Positions 48,888 through 57,854 of a DNA stretch of 64,000 nt are shown here, piece by piece. The position numbers and the translations under genes were made by a program. Origin of the DNA: Okeania sp. KiyG1 (GTDB taxonomy: Bacteria; Cyanobacteriota; Cyanobacteriia; Cyanobacteriales; Microcoleaceae); NCBI RefSeq assembly GCF_014132355.1, contig NZ_BLZO01000082.1, positions 1-64,000 on the forward strand, given 5' to 3'. Position 1 is the first letter of the stretch. The number at the start of each line of letters is the position of its first letter. The notes below the pieces were generated by a model. It searched no databases, was not told the origin of the DNA, and worked only from the letters and a program-made list of their open reading frames with translations.

Positions 48888-49718
48888 TTATTCTATACTT
48901 GCTGACAAAATTAAATAACGCAGTAGTCCCAGCCGTGTCACCCATTCAAAAAAATTATTTGTTTTCTGATTAGCTGGAGAATCTGAAAAAACAGGAAACT
49001 CCTTGAGGATTTTATAAGTAGGTAAAGTATTAAAAGTAATATCCTCTATTTGAAAACTATTAAACCCTATTTTTCTTGCTAAATCTTGATAGTTAGCAAT
49101 AGTGAAAAAATTAACATTGCCATAAGTTTCAGCACCCAAATCTTTAAGAAACAATCTAACCACAGGCTTCAAAAAATTGATTGTGGCAGTAGGAACAAAA
49201 TCAGACAAAGCAATTTTACCACCAGGTTTTAAAACTCTCTTTGCCTCTTGGAAAAAAGCAGAACGACTAGGAAAATGAAAAATGCACTCTACCGCTAAAA
49301 CCACATCAAAATAATTATCAGGAAAAGGCATTTTAGTAGCATCTCCCTGCACAAATTCAATAGAATTATTACCACAAGCTTGAACTTGTTTTCTAGCTAC
49401 ATTTAATTGCCGTTCATCTATATTTAATCCAGTGATTTTTACCTCCGAATAATTATTATTAATACTGGCAGCTGTACCGCCAAAACCACAACCCACATCT
49501 AAGATAGAAATACCATCCTTAATATCAGCAGCTTGATAAACCTTTTGTGACAGTTTCTCAGCCGCGATCGCAAAATCTTCAGGAGTATTTTTTGCCCAAT
49601 TAGGATTTTCCCAATAACCCCAGTGAACATGGTTTCCAAAGATAGTTTTAGTTACTTCGTCTTCTAAATTGGCAAAGATTTTGTCAAAATAAGGAAAATT
49701 AATTTCTGCTTCAGACAT
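48888..49718 (-). CDS. Class I SAM-dependent methyltransferase (small-molecule type)
   Basis: The 276-residue protein has motif I SILDVGCGFGGTAASI, GLNIDERQLNVARKQV, FVQGDATKMPF and VVLAVECIFHF, then RVLKPGGKIALSDF. The N-terminus (YFDKIFANLEDEVTKTIFGNHVHWGYW, cited in parts: YFDKIFANLE, NHVHWGYW) is typical of enzymes such as tocopherol, sarcosine/dimethylglycine or phosphoethanolamine methyltransferases. Substrate not assignable. Faces the array at 47501-48532 tail to tail. Confidence 0.9.
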   Translation of the reverse strand: MSEAEINFPYFDKIFANLEDEVTKTIFGNHVHWGYWENPNWAKNTPEDFAIAAEKLSQKVYQAADIKDGISILDVGCGFGGTAASINNNYSEVKITGLNIDERQLNVARKQVQACGNNSIEFVQGDATKMPFPDNYFDVVLAVECIFHFPSRSAFFQEAKRVLKPGGKIALSDFVPTATINFLKPVVRLFLKDLGAETYGNVNFFTIANYQDLARKIGFNSFQIEDITFNTLPTYKILKEFPVFSDSPANQKTNNFFEWVTRLGLLRYLILSASIE

Positions 49719-49756
49719 AGCTATAGATTACTAATTGTGGATAGCATTATAGCTTT

Positions 49757-50633
49757 TTGACATCTCCAGGGGTTGAAACACCCTGGATTTTGTGGTTAGT
49801 CCACCCCCATTTGGGACGGGGCGAATAAATGTGCGGAATTTACTTCCGCACGCAGCCCCTCATAAATCCACATTTGCTCCAAGTCTATCAACAGACTCCT
49901 ATACTCCTAGGCATAGAACGAAATCTAGCTGTGAGTTTACTTTTTTTTGAATAGCTTTCACGAGTGGTTTTACTCGCACTGGTTGGAGCAATCTTCTCGC
50001 TGCTCTAGCTGCCTACTTGCTTTTCGGTGCCGAATGCGGAGCTAACAGCCGTCGTAGGAAGTTAATTCCCCGTCTCCTGTCCACCGGAATTTCACCGCAA
50101 AGCGCGCTCATGTCATGGCGACAAACCTTGTTCCTTATTCCTCTAGTATAGCAGATTTTTACTTCGCTTTATTACCCGCGCGTCGTTATTCAACCAGGGG
50201 ATAAATCTTCCGGGAACTTTCCTCCCATCGTCTTTTATGTTTCGATAGAATTTTTCTATTGCTGCCTATGCTCTCTCAGCATGAGCTTGTCTAGCCATGG
50301 AGTCAAGTTGCTTGGCCCAGGGAAACTCAGGATTGTGTACTAGTTTTGTGCAGTATTTGTAGGCATCGTTACGACTTTTAACTTCTCTATCTATCCATGC
50401 TCGGATAATGCTATTGCGTACAAATCGACCAGTCCTAATGGCTGAGTCTAGCTGATTATATTGGTCTTGTGTGCCTTGCAATTTCATTTCATAGATGAGC
50501 ATAGAAATGTTTTATCGTTTAATGCTACGATAAAATAATAACACACAGTTCAGCAGCTCTGCAACCATAAGCATTATGCATTATGCATTAGAAAGTTTCC
50601 CTAAAAGGGGGAGACTTTAAACCCAATTTTCCG
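49757..50633 (-). mobile_element. IS200/IS605-type element with truncated tnpB
   Basis: In the minus direction the left flank is TTAC (50637-50634), and the left end is CGGAAAATTGGGTTTAAAG with a CTCCCCCTTTTAGGGA hairpin, closely matching the 258-bp elements. The right end closes in GATGTCAA (TCAA 49760-49757). The total is 877 bp. Inside are a 5' tnpB fragment (50502-50160) and a non-coding stretch (49757-50150) with GGAACAAGGTTTGTC, probably the guide-RNA region. Confidence 0.82.
50160..50502 (-). pseudogene. tnpB: TnpB N-terminal fragment with nonsense codon
   Basis: MKLQGTQDQYNQLDSAIRTG, RNSIIRAWIDR, YCTKLVHNPEFPWAKQLDSM, ARQAHAERA is the TnpB N-terminal helical domain. A TAG follows where Trp (TGG) is usual, and reading on gives AAIEKFYRNIKDDGRKVPG, the expected continuation. 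The RuvC part is deleted. Confidence 0.85.
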
Positions 50634-50694
50634 GTAATTAGGATAGGTTCAGGGCTTAAACTGGTGATAGATGATTTTTCTATAGGTATAAATT

Positions 50695-51186
50695 ATGACT
50701 ACTAACAACCCTGACACTACTTCTGTGGATAATCCTTCTACTGAAGAAGATAATATAGAAGTAACTGAAAATGAGACCAGTCTCAGCTACATAGAAGAGA
50801 TTGAAACAATTATTGCCAATATGGCAGAAGATCAAAAAGTGATGGTGGCTAATAATGAAGCAGGCCATTTATGGAAGTTTCAATATGGCAGTGTGGAAGT
50901 ATATGTCAGACTGACTGGACAAACAGACGATGATACTTTTGATGTCTGGTCTTATGTATTGAAGTTACCAGCAAAAAATGAACCCCAGTTAATGCGTAGA
51001 TTATTGGAAATGAATTGGTTATCGACTATGGAATCTCATTTTGCTATTGTGGATAATCAAATTGTAGTTCTGGCAACTCGTACTGTGGCAGAATTATCTC
51101 CAGGAGAAATTTCTCGGGCAATTACTATTGTTGCGACTCTTGCTGATGATAATGATGACGTTTTGGCAGCAGAATTTGGCCAGTAA
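50695..51186 (+). CDS. YbjN-domain protein
   Basis: The 163-residue soluble protein has an acidic, disordered N-terminus, then a YbjN/type-III-chaperone-like fold (KVMVANNEAGHLWKFQYGSV, VYVRLTGQTDDDTFDVWSYV, LLEMNWLSTMESHFAIVDNQ, ISRAITIVATLADDNDD). Such proteins are common single genes in cyanobacteria with poorly known roles, perhaps chaperone-like. Alone here, between an IS-type element and a miniature element. Confidence 0.85.
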   Translation: MTTNNPDTTSVDNPSTEEDNIEVTENETSLSYIEEIETIIANMAEDQKVMVANNEAGHLWKFQYGSVEVYVRLTGQTDDDTFDVWSYVLKLPAKNEPQLMRRLLEMNWLSTMESHFAIVDNQIVVLATRTVAELSPGEISRAITIVATLADDNDDVLAAEFGQ

Positions 51187-51347
51187 ATAGACATCTCCAA
51201 ATAATCAAAAATCAAATCAATCATCGGCATTGGTGAATTTAGCTATAACTTTTTTGCTTCGGGGGTAGGGAATAGGGAATTAGATAGGGACGTTGCATAC
51301 AACGTCCGTACAGATTAGTTCATTCATGGGTTGTTCGGGAGTAAGTA

Positions 51348-51605
51348 TTGACATCCTCCCCGGCCTAAAGGCACGGGGATTCCTACTGAGCCATAGCTCC
51401 TCGGCGGGTTGACGCTTTGCTTCGCATAGCTGTCGCTAACACAGGGTGCTGCTTCCTTGGCGGTAGTCTAACGCTTCCCTCCACGTCCGTTTAGAGTTTC
51501 CGAGTGCCCCCCGGCAACTAATAGCACTATAGCATATATTCAATTGACTTAACATAAAAATAAAAAGTCGCCCTACAAGGGCGAGGCTTTAAACCCAATT
51601 TTTCG
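51348..51605 (-). mobile_element. 258-bp non-autonomous IS200/IS605-type element, copy 2
   Basis: Same length and almost the same sequence as 15295-15552. In the minus direction: TTAC flank (51609-51606), CGAAAAATTGGGTTTAAAG, GCCTCGCCC hairpin, GGGGCACTCGGA core, CCCCGTGCC...GGGG hairpin, AGGATGTCAA end (TCAA 51351-51348). The insertion is in non-coding DNA. Two copies in one window imply recent mobility in trans. Confidence 0.88.
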
Positions 51606-51627
51606 GTAAAAAGGGCATTCATAATTC

Positions 51628-51970
51628 ATATCAAATCCGGTAGCATAGGTGTAATTAGATAAAGAGTCTGGGGAGATGAGGAGATAAAGAAAGATTTGGC
51701 AATGGCGTTCAGATGGAACATTTCAGTTTGATTGGACATAAAAAAAATATACAAGTTTTTTAACCAGAGAGAAAGCTTCTTCTGGGATATTTACCCATTG
51801 AATGGGCATCGAACCCATTCAATTGGTCGCCGATTCATCTCACACTCCTCTTTAAAATTATGGTGTGAGGCTTCTCGACGGTTTAGCTAACTCCTGACTC
51901 CTGACTCCTAACTCCTGACTCCTGACTTCTAAAGACTACCAATCTATAACTGTTTAACCGGATTTGATAT
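51628..51970. mobile_element. Miniature element, ATATCAAATCCGG family
   Basis: Termini ATATCAAATCCGG and CCGGATTTGATAT bound 343 bp. Inside are a perfect hairpin ATTGAATGGG(7 nt)CCCATTCAAT (51794-51820) and CTCACAC...GTGTGAG (51839-51869), plus CTGACTC repeats. A related element ends the window at 63621-63845. The TTCGA-like loop suggests a tRNA arm at first sight but no cloverleaf forms. Confidence 0.75.
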
Positions 51971-51988
51971 AAGGGAGTAATTCAAACC

Positions 51989-52924
51989 TTATTTATTACT
52001 TATTGTCGGTTGAATTATAGGTTGCAGTTGTTCGACTAATTCTTTTGAACGTATCACTCTTCCTTCTGGTTTGAGATGGTAGTGAGTATCAGCAAACAAA
52101 TTAACATCAGTCCACAAATTTAACTTTTCGTCAGAAATGAGAGGAGCAATTTTACCCAACTCTTCAGCGGTTTTCTCCACATTCTTCACAGTTTTTTCAT
52201 CTGTATTGGCATAAATGATAGGTAATGATATGACTAAACTTGCTTCTTTGGCTTCTAACTCTTCTCTAAATTGCTTAATTCGTGCAATTGAATGAGGAGT
52301 CACGGGTTTCCTAACTGTCATTTTCCACCACTTACTTTTACGTTCCCATGTTTTAGTCGGATCTCCCCAGTCCGTAATTGGATCGGCATAGTAATCTGGA
52401 ACTTCTACTTGCTCAACTATATCTATAGTAGCTTTTGTCAGTTGTCTGAGACTAGGAACACCCAAACCAAAAGTATCTTGAGCAAACTGCTTGGGTGGTA
52501 CCCCTCCTAACCCTGGTTTTCCAACAGCTACTCCAAAATAAGTAGAGCGATCGCCTAATCCATCTTCATCTAATAACATTAAGTATTCAGGAATTATCAG
52601 TATAATATCTCCTGGACGAACTTGCTCCAAAATAGTAGGAAAAATTACATTTAGACCCAAATTTCCATCCAAGCCAAAATTAAATACAGGAATACCAAGT
52701 TCTTCTTCCATTAACTGAGAATTGACAGTATAGTGCGCTCCCGAACCACCAACAATTATTAGTCTTTTTGACCCTTCTACCTCCGCTGCTAATGCCACCT
52801 TATTGTAGTACATTCCGCGTAAACGACCAATTAAACCGCCATAATAAACATTGTAAAAGAAACCAAGAGACCAAGCAAAACCAGCAATAAGCAACCAAGG
52901 GATAATTTTTATTGGGTTCTTCAT
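51989..52924 (-). CDS. SGNH-hydrolase-like membrane-anchored protein
   Basis: The 311-residue protein has an N-terminal membrane anchor (IIPWLLIAGFAWSLGFFYNVYY). The SGNH-like block I is RLIIVGGSGAHYTVNSQLM, a central PGDIILIIPEYLML, and the C-terminal ADTHYHLKPEGR carries the Asp-x-x-His pair. Homologues of this layout act as acyl or acetyl transferases/esterases on exopolysaccharide. No MBOAT partner is adjacent. Activity is inferred. Confidence 0.75.
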   Translation of the reverse strand: MKNPIKIIPWLLIAGFAWSLGFFYNVYYGGLIGRLRGMYYNKVALAAEVEGSKRLIIVGGSGAHYTVNSQLMEEELGIPVFNFGLDGNLGLNVIFPTILEQVRPGDIILIIPEYLMLLDEDGLGDRSTYFGVAVGKPGLGGVPPKQFAQDTFGLGVPSLRQLTKATIDIVEQVEVPDYYADPITDWGDPTKTWERKSKWWKMTVRKPVTPHSIARIKQFREELEAKEASLVISLPIIYANTDEKTVKNVEKTAEELGKIAPLISDEKLNLWTDVNLFADTHYHLKPEGRVIRSKELVEQLQPIIQPTISNK

Positions 52925-53745
52925 AAAAATAACAAATCAATCAATTTATCAAGTATATTCTGAGGGAAACGATTTCCCTAGTTTAGTTATCTAGTATAGC
53001 TATATATATTAGTTCTGTGCCATCCCTAATATTTCATAAAGTTAAGTATTTTCATCAATAAGAAAGTCTTTGAGAAAATTATCAGCAGTTTTAGATAAAT
53101 GAATAAAATTATTATAGCAATTCTTATATTGGTGAGGTACAAAATTCCTTTGTTTTAGGGAGTAGGGAGTAGGGAGTAGGGAGTAGGGAGTGGTAATTCG
53201 AGAAACAGGGAATAGAAAAAAAGAAAAACAACTGTATCTCACGCTTTTTGAGAAATGCTATATGCTATTGTGCCATCCCTAATATTTCATAAAGTTAAGG
53301 ATTTTTACCAATTAGAAAGTCTTTGAGAGAATTATCAGCAGTTTTAGATAAATTCAGAAAATTATTATAGCAATTCTTATATTGGTGAGGTACAAAATTC
53401 CTTTGTTTTAGGGAGTAGGGAGTAGTAATTCGAGAAACAGGGGATAGAAAAAAAGAAAAACAACTGTATCTCACGCTTTTTGAGAAATGCTATATGCTAT
53501 TGTGCCATCCCTAATATTTCATAAAGTTAAGGATTTTTACCGATTAGAAAGTCTTTGAGAGAATTATCAGTGGTTTTAGATAAATTCAGAAAATTATTAT
53601 GCTATGATGGCTACAATTATACTCCTTTTTTTCTTGATATAGGTGCTATATCCATCGGTGAGTCCGGAGAGGAAATAGTAACAAAAACGTTATGTTTCCT
53701 TCAAATAGATTATTCAGTTTGTTTACTTAATTAAGAGGAATACAA
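52925..53745. repeat. Tandem 240-250-bp repeat with TATAGCAATTC miniature elements
   Basis: About two and a half units start TGTGCCATCCCTAATATTTC (53019, 53270, 53508). Each full unit contains a miniature element with ends TATAGCAATTC and GAAATGCTATA, inside which sit AAATTCCTTTGTTTTAGGGA and a GGGAGTA tract of different length. A related element end is at 34472. No gene is seen. Confidence 0.75.
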
Positions 53746-54714
53746 ATGATGTTAAAAGAACCATTGTTAAAGACGAAGAATTTTTTGAGAAATGTGAGGA
53801 ATTACCAGAAGATACCCAATTGGTATTGGGTGGATAAAATTCCTGAGTTAAATATGAGTTTTAATGATGTAGAAGTTGAGCGTGGTTCGGATAAATTATT
53901 TCTCAAACCACTGGATATATATGTTGAAAAAGAAAAGTATGATTTTCTGCTACAAAAAAAAGCATTGAATCAAGCAAAATTTCTCAAGAAAAAGTTAAAT
54001 GCTAAGTTTACTATAGATAAAAATGATGAATTAATTGTAGAAATAGAAGGAATCAAAGTAAATGTTCAAACAGCAGAAGAACTTTCTATTCTTTGGGAAA
54101 TTTTTTGGTTAGGAATTTATACTTTTATTTACGACCGCCCTGTAGTTATGTTAGATATTGGTATGAATGTAGGATTGGCTAGTCTATATTTTGCTAGTCA
54201 GGAAAATGTGAAGTCAATCTGGGGTTACGAACCATTCAATGTTACCTATAAACAAGCAGTACATAATTTTGATTTAAACCCAGATATTTCCCAGAAAATT
54301 AAACCATTTAGTTATGGAATTGCTGATGCAGAAAAAAAAGTAACAGTCGAATTTGATTATGACTTGAGAGGAAGTATTGGAGTTTCAGAAGACCGAACAA
54401 ACAATAAGCAAAATAAATCTCTCCCGAAAGAAGAACTGACTTTAAAACCTATTAGCGAAGAGTTAAATTCAATAATTTCTCAGCATCCAGATATGGATAT
54501 TGTTGCCAAGATTGACTGTGAAGGATCTGAATATGAAATCTTTGATTCTTTGGCGGCAAAAGGGCAATTAAATCAGATTAAAATAATTATGATGGAATGG
54601 CATAGTAAAGGACCAGATAAGTTAGCTGAATATTTGCGTCAAGAAGGCTTTGCAATTTTTTCTCGTCTGCCTCGTAGTAGTAATATTGGAGCAATATACG
54701 CTGTTAGAACCTAA
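53746..54714 (+). CDS. FkbM-family methyltransferase
   Basis: The 322-residue protein has the FkbM core: motif I VMLDIGMNVGLASLYFA, acidic IWGYEPFNVTY, and the characteristic IVAKIDCEGSEYEIFDSL. FkbM enzymes O-methylate sugars or polyketides; neighbours give no substrate. The N-terminal 120 residues are helical and unassigned. The start ATG ATG at 53746 follows AAGAGGA. Confidence 0.88.
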   Translation: MMLKEPLLKTKNFLRNVRNYQKIPNWYWVDKIPELNMSFNDVEVERGSDKLFLKPLDIYVEKEKYDFLLQKKALNQAKFLKKKLNAKFTIDKNDELIVEIEGIKVNVQTAEELSILWEIFWLGIYTFIYDRPVVMLDIGMNVGLASLYFASQENVKSIWGYEPFNVTYKQAVHNFDLNPDISQKIKPFSYGIADAEKKVTVEFDYDLRGSIGVSEDRTNNKQNKSLPKEELTLKPISEELNSIISQHPDMDIVAKIDCEGSEYEIFDSLAAKGQLNQIKIIMMEWHSKGPDKLAEYLRQEGFAIFSRLPRSSNIGAIYAVRT

Positions 54715-54779
54715 TTTAGTCTCCTAAAACAACTGTTTATTATCTTTGGTAGGGTAGGCTGATTTTTAACTATCCTACC

Positions 54780-55734
54780 GAGTCGTTAATGAAGTCAAAA
54801 GTCAGAATTAAAAAGTCAGAAGTTGTTTTTGTAACGAGGATTTGAGCAAGCCTCCAAAAACGTCACATTTACCCAATTAACCTCAAAATCATGTAGCCAG
54901 GAAAAATCCTGAGAACACACAAAAAAATAATTCTCTAATCAAGAAAAATAAGTAATAATTCGGGCGATCGCTACATCCTGAATCGAAAATATCTATACTC
55001 AAAAATCTCAGACTAATAAAGATAGATTATAACAGTAGAATTAACATCTCCTAATCAGAGAAAAAAATGAGAAAATCCTCAATCAAATCAAGAATATGGG
55101 TTGCCAAAAAAAACTTGACATGATATTATAAATACAATGGAGAAGGTGCGCTCATATATACTCAAAAAAATTAGGCCAAAAACCTCATATTTTCCTAATT
55201 TAACCTCAAAATCATGCAGCCAGGAAAAATCCTGAGAAAACGCAACAAAATAATTCACTAATAAATATAGATATAGATATCTTGCATAAGTTAGGAAAAG
55301 CCGCAATTTTTTCATCTTTTGATGTAATTACGAGGCAACGGTAAGAGAGTTAACTCTTTGGTAAAAGCACTAAGATACCCATAGACGAAGCCTTCTCCCA
55401 GAGAAGCAATCTCCTGTTTATTCCCTAAGATTGATTTATGCAAGAGGTCTAATCAAGAAAAATTAGTAATAATTCGGGCGATCGCTACATCCTGAATCGA
55501 AAATATCCCTACTCAAAAATCCCAGATAAAACAAAGATAGAGTATGACAGCAGTGGAGTAGTCAACAAAAAATGGTGCAATGAAAAAAACGAAAAAATCC
55601 TCAAAAAGATCGAGAAAATGGGTTGCCAAAAAAACTTGACATGATAGTATAAATATAATGGAAAAGGTGCGCTCATATATACTCAAAAAAATCAGGCCAA
55701 AAACCTCATATTTTCCTAATTTAACCTCAAAATC
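54780..55734. repeat. Duplicated promoter and start regions of the kinase gene
   Basis: Three copies of a segment containing CCTCAAAATCATGYAGYCAG and GGAAAAATCCTGAGA occur at 54881, 55203 and 55725; the last is the start of the kinase gene. Upstream of the second and third lies a 120-bp repeat with GGGTTGCCAAAAAAA, CTTGACATGATA and GGTGCGCTCATATATACTCA. The first copies run into stop codons after a few residues. They look like relics of kinase-gene duplication. Confidence 0.7.
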
Positions 55735-57854
55735 ATGCAGTCAGGAAAAATCCTGAGAAATCACTACAAAATAATAGACACTCTAGGAAGTGGAGGATTC
55801 GGAGATACCTACCTAGCTCAAGATTTAGACTTACCAGGCAAACCCAAATGCGTAGTCAAACATTTATCACCCAAAAGTTCAGACCCAGGAACATTAACCA
55901 TTGCCCAAAGATTATTTGAAACAGAAGCAGAAACCTTATATAAACTAGGCAAAGACTCAGACCAAATACCAAAACTATTTGCCCACTTCCAAGAAAGAAC
56001 AGAATTTTACCTAGTACAAGAATATATCGAAGGGCACGATATAAGCAAAGAACTAACACCAGGAAAAAAATTAAGCGAATCTTACACCATTACCCTACTC
56101 AAAGGAATATTATCAGCATTATAAAAAGCTCATAAAAATAATATTATTCATCGAGACATCAAACCAGAAAACTTGATGCGTCGTAAGTCAGACAAAAAAA
56201 TAGTATTAATCGACTTTGGAGCAGTAAAAGAAATAAACGTATTAACCACAGCAAACCAACCAGGAACAACAACCTTAACCGTAGCAGTTGGAACCCCTGA
56301 ATATATGCCAAGCGAACAGGCGATCGGTAAACCAAAACTGAGTAGCGATATATATGCAGTAGGAATGGTAGGAATAAAAGCACTGACTGGTAAAAACCCA
56401 GGAAATTTACCAAAAGACCCAAATACAGGAAATGTTATCTGGCGAAACGAAGCACAAGTAAGTAACTATCTAGCAAATATATTAGATAGGATGGTACATG
56501 AATATTTTCCCCAGCGTTATGAAAATGCAAAAGAAGTATTAGAAGCATTAGGTTTGACAACCCCAACAATTAGACCAAAACCAAAACCAGCACCCCAACC
56601 TACTCAAACAAAAACAGTAGTCGCAAAACCCCAACCCCAACCCCAACTCAAACCGAATAAGAGCTGATTTGTAAACTGAGTTGAAACACCTTTCTACTAT
56701 GGGTTTGCGGAAAATTATGCCCTGGGAGCTTAGATAGTGTCGAACCCTTACACTGTAAAGCATTTATCCTCTTAATATTTACTTTATAAATCAGCTCTAA
56801 AACCAGAAGACAAATATTGATATTAGGAGGTTTAGCAGGAAGTGGGTTTGTCGCAGCAATATTAAGTAGAGGTTTTGGGAATAAACCATCTCCAGAAATC
56901 ATTTCTACTCCCCAACCAGTACCAGAAACAACTCCAGAAATTATTTCTACTTCCCAACCAGTACCAGAAACAACTCCAGAAATTATTTCTTCTCCCCAAC
57001 CAACTCCAGCACCTCCCCCTCCACCACAACCAGAATTTCCCATTCAGACATTTACTACTGTCACAGTTAACCGCAGAGGAGAAATAATAAGTAGTCGTGA
57101 AGGTAAGGCAGAAGTAATGACAGAAAATTTCAATGGAGTCTCCCTAGAAATGGTAAAAATTCCCGCAGGTAGATTTCTCATGGGGTCTCCAGAAACAGAA
57201 GCAGAAAGAGATGATAATGAAGGTCCGCAACATTATGTAGATGTACCAGAATTTTTCATGGGAAAGTATCCAGTCACTCAAGCACAGTGGGAAGCAGTAA
57301 TGGGAAATAATCCTTCTAGGTTTAAAGGTGCAAGTCGTCCTGTAGAAAATGTAACTTGGAACGACACGACAGAATATTGTCAGAAACTTTCACAGATAAC
57401 AGGAAAAAAATATAGTTTACCCAGTGAGAGTCAGTGGGAATATGCTTGTCGAGCTAGAACTTCCACACCATTTTATTTTGGCAAAACTATAACGTCTGAG
57501 TTAGTTAACTATCGTGGCAGTTCTACTTATGCTGATGAACCAAAAGGAAAATATCGTGAAGAAACAACAGATGTGGGAATTTTTCCACCCAATGCTTTTG
57601 GTTTGTACGATATGCACGGCAATGTCTGGGAATGGTGTGCTGATGATTGGCACGATAATTATAATGGTGCGCCTACAGATGGAAGTGTTTGGTTAGATGG
57701 AAATGAGAATCGTTTTCCGCTGCGTGGCGGTTCCTGGGACCAATATCCTAGTCGCTGCCGTTCTGCGTTTCGCGGCTACAACTTTAGGCGCTTCAACCTC
57801 AACTACTTCTATTTTGGTTTTCGTGTAGTATGCGATGGCGGGAGAACTCTTTAA
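55735..57854 (+). pseudogene. Ser/Thr protein kinase - FGE (sulfatase-modifying-factor-like) fusion, inactivated
   Basis: The kinase part has the G loop GSGGFGDTY, VVKHL, HRDIKPENLM and DFGAVKE; an in-frame TAA (56122-56124) lies between ILSAL and KAHKNNIIHRDIK. After a Pro-rich linker a 137-bp miniature element interrupts the frame. Beyond it come KTRRQILILGGLAGSGFVAA (membrane segment), a second Pro-rich stretch and a full FGE domain (MVKIPAGRFLMGSPETEAER, NPSRFKGASRPVENVTW, LPSESQWEYACRA, GNVWEWCADDW, LRGGSWDQYPSRCRSAFR). The fusion is common in cyanobacteria, the kinase N-terminal and FGE C-terminal. Two lesions make the whole gene non-functional as one protein. Confidence 0.9.
56661..56797. 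mobile_element. 137-bp miniature element in the kinase-FGE gene
   Basis: Terminal inverted repeats GAGCTGATTTGTAAA and TTTATAAATCAGCTC are flanked by a TAA target duplication (56658-56660 and 56798-56800). Removing the element and one TAA gives AAT AAA ACC AGA and rejoins kinase linker and FGE frame exactly. No coding capacity. Confidence 0.92.

Noticed and set aside
51794..51820. tRNA gene suggested by GGGTTCGATGCCC
   Set aside because: The T-arm-like hairpin has no acceptor, D or anticodon arms around it and lies inside a miniature element.
55636..55659. Sigma-70 promoter TTGACA...TATAAT before the kinase gene
   Set aside because: The spacing is 12 nt instead of about 17, so the boxes do not form a standard promoter.
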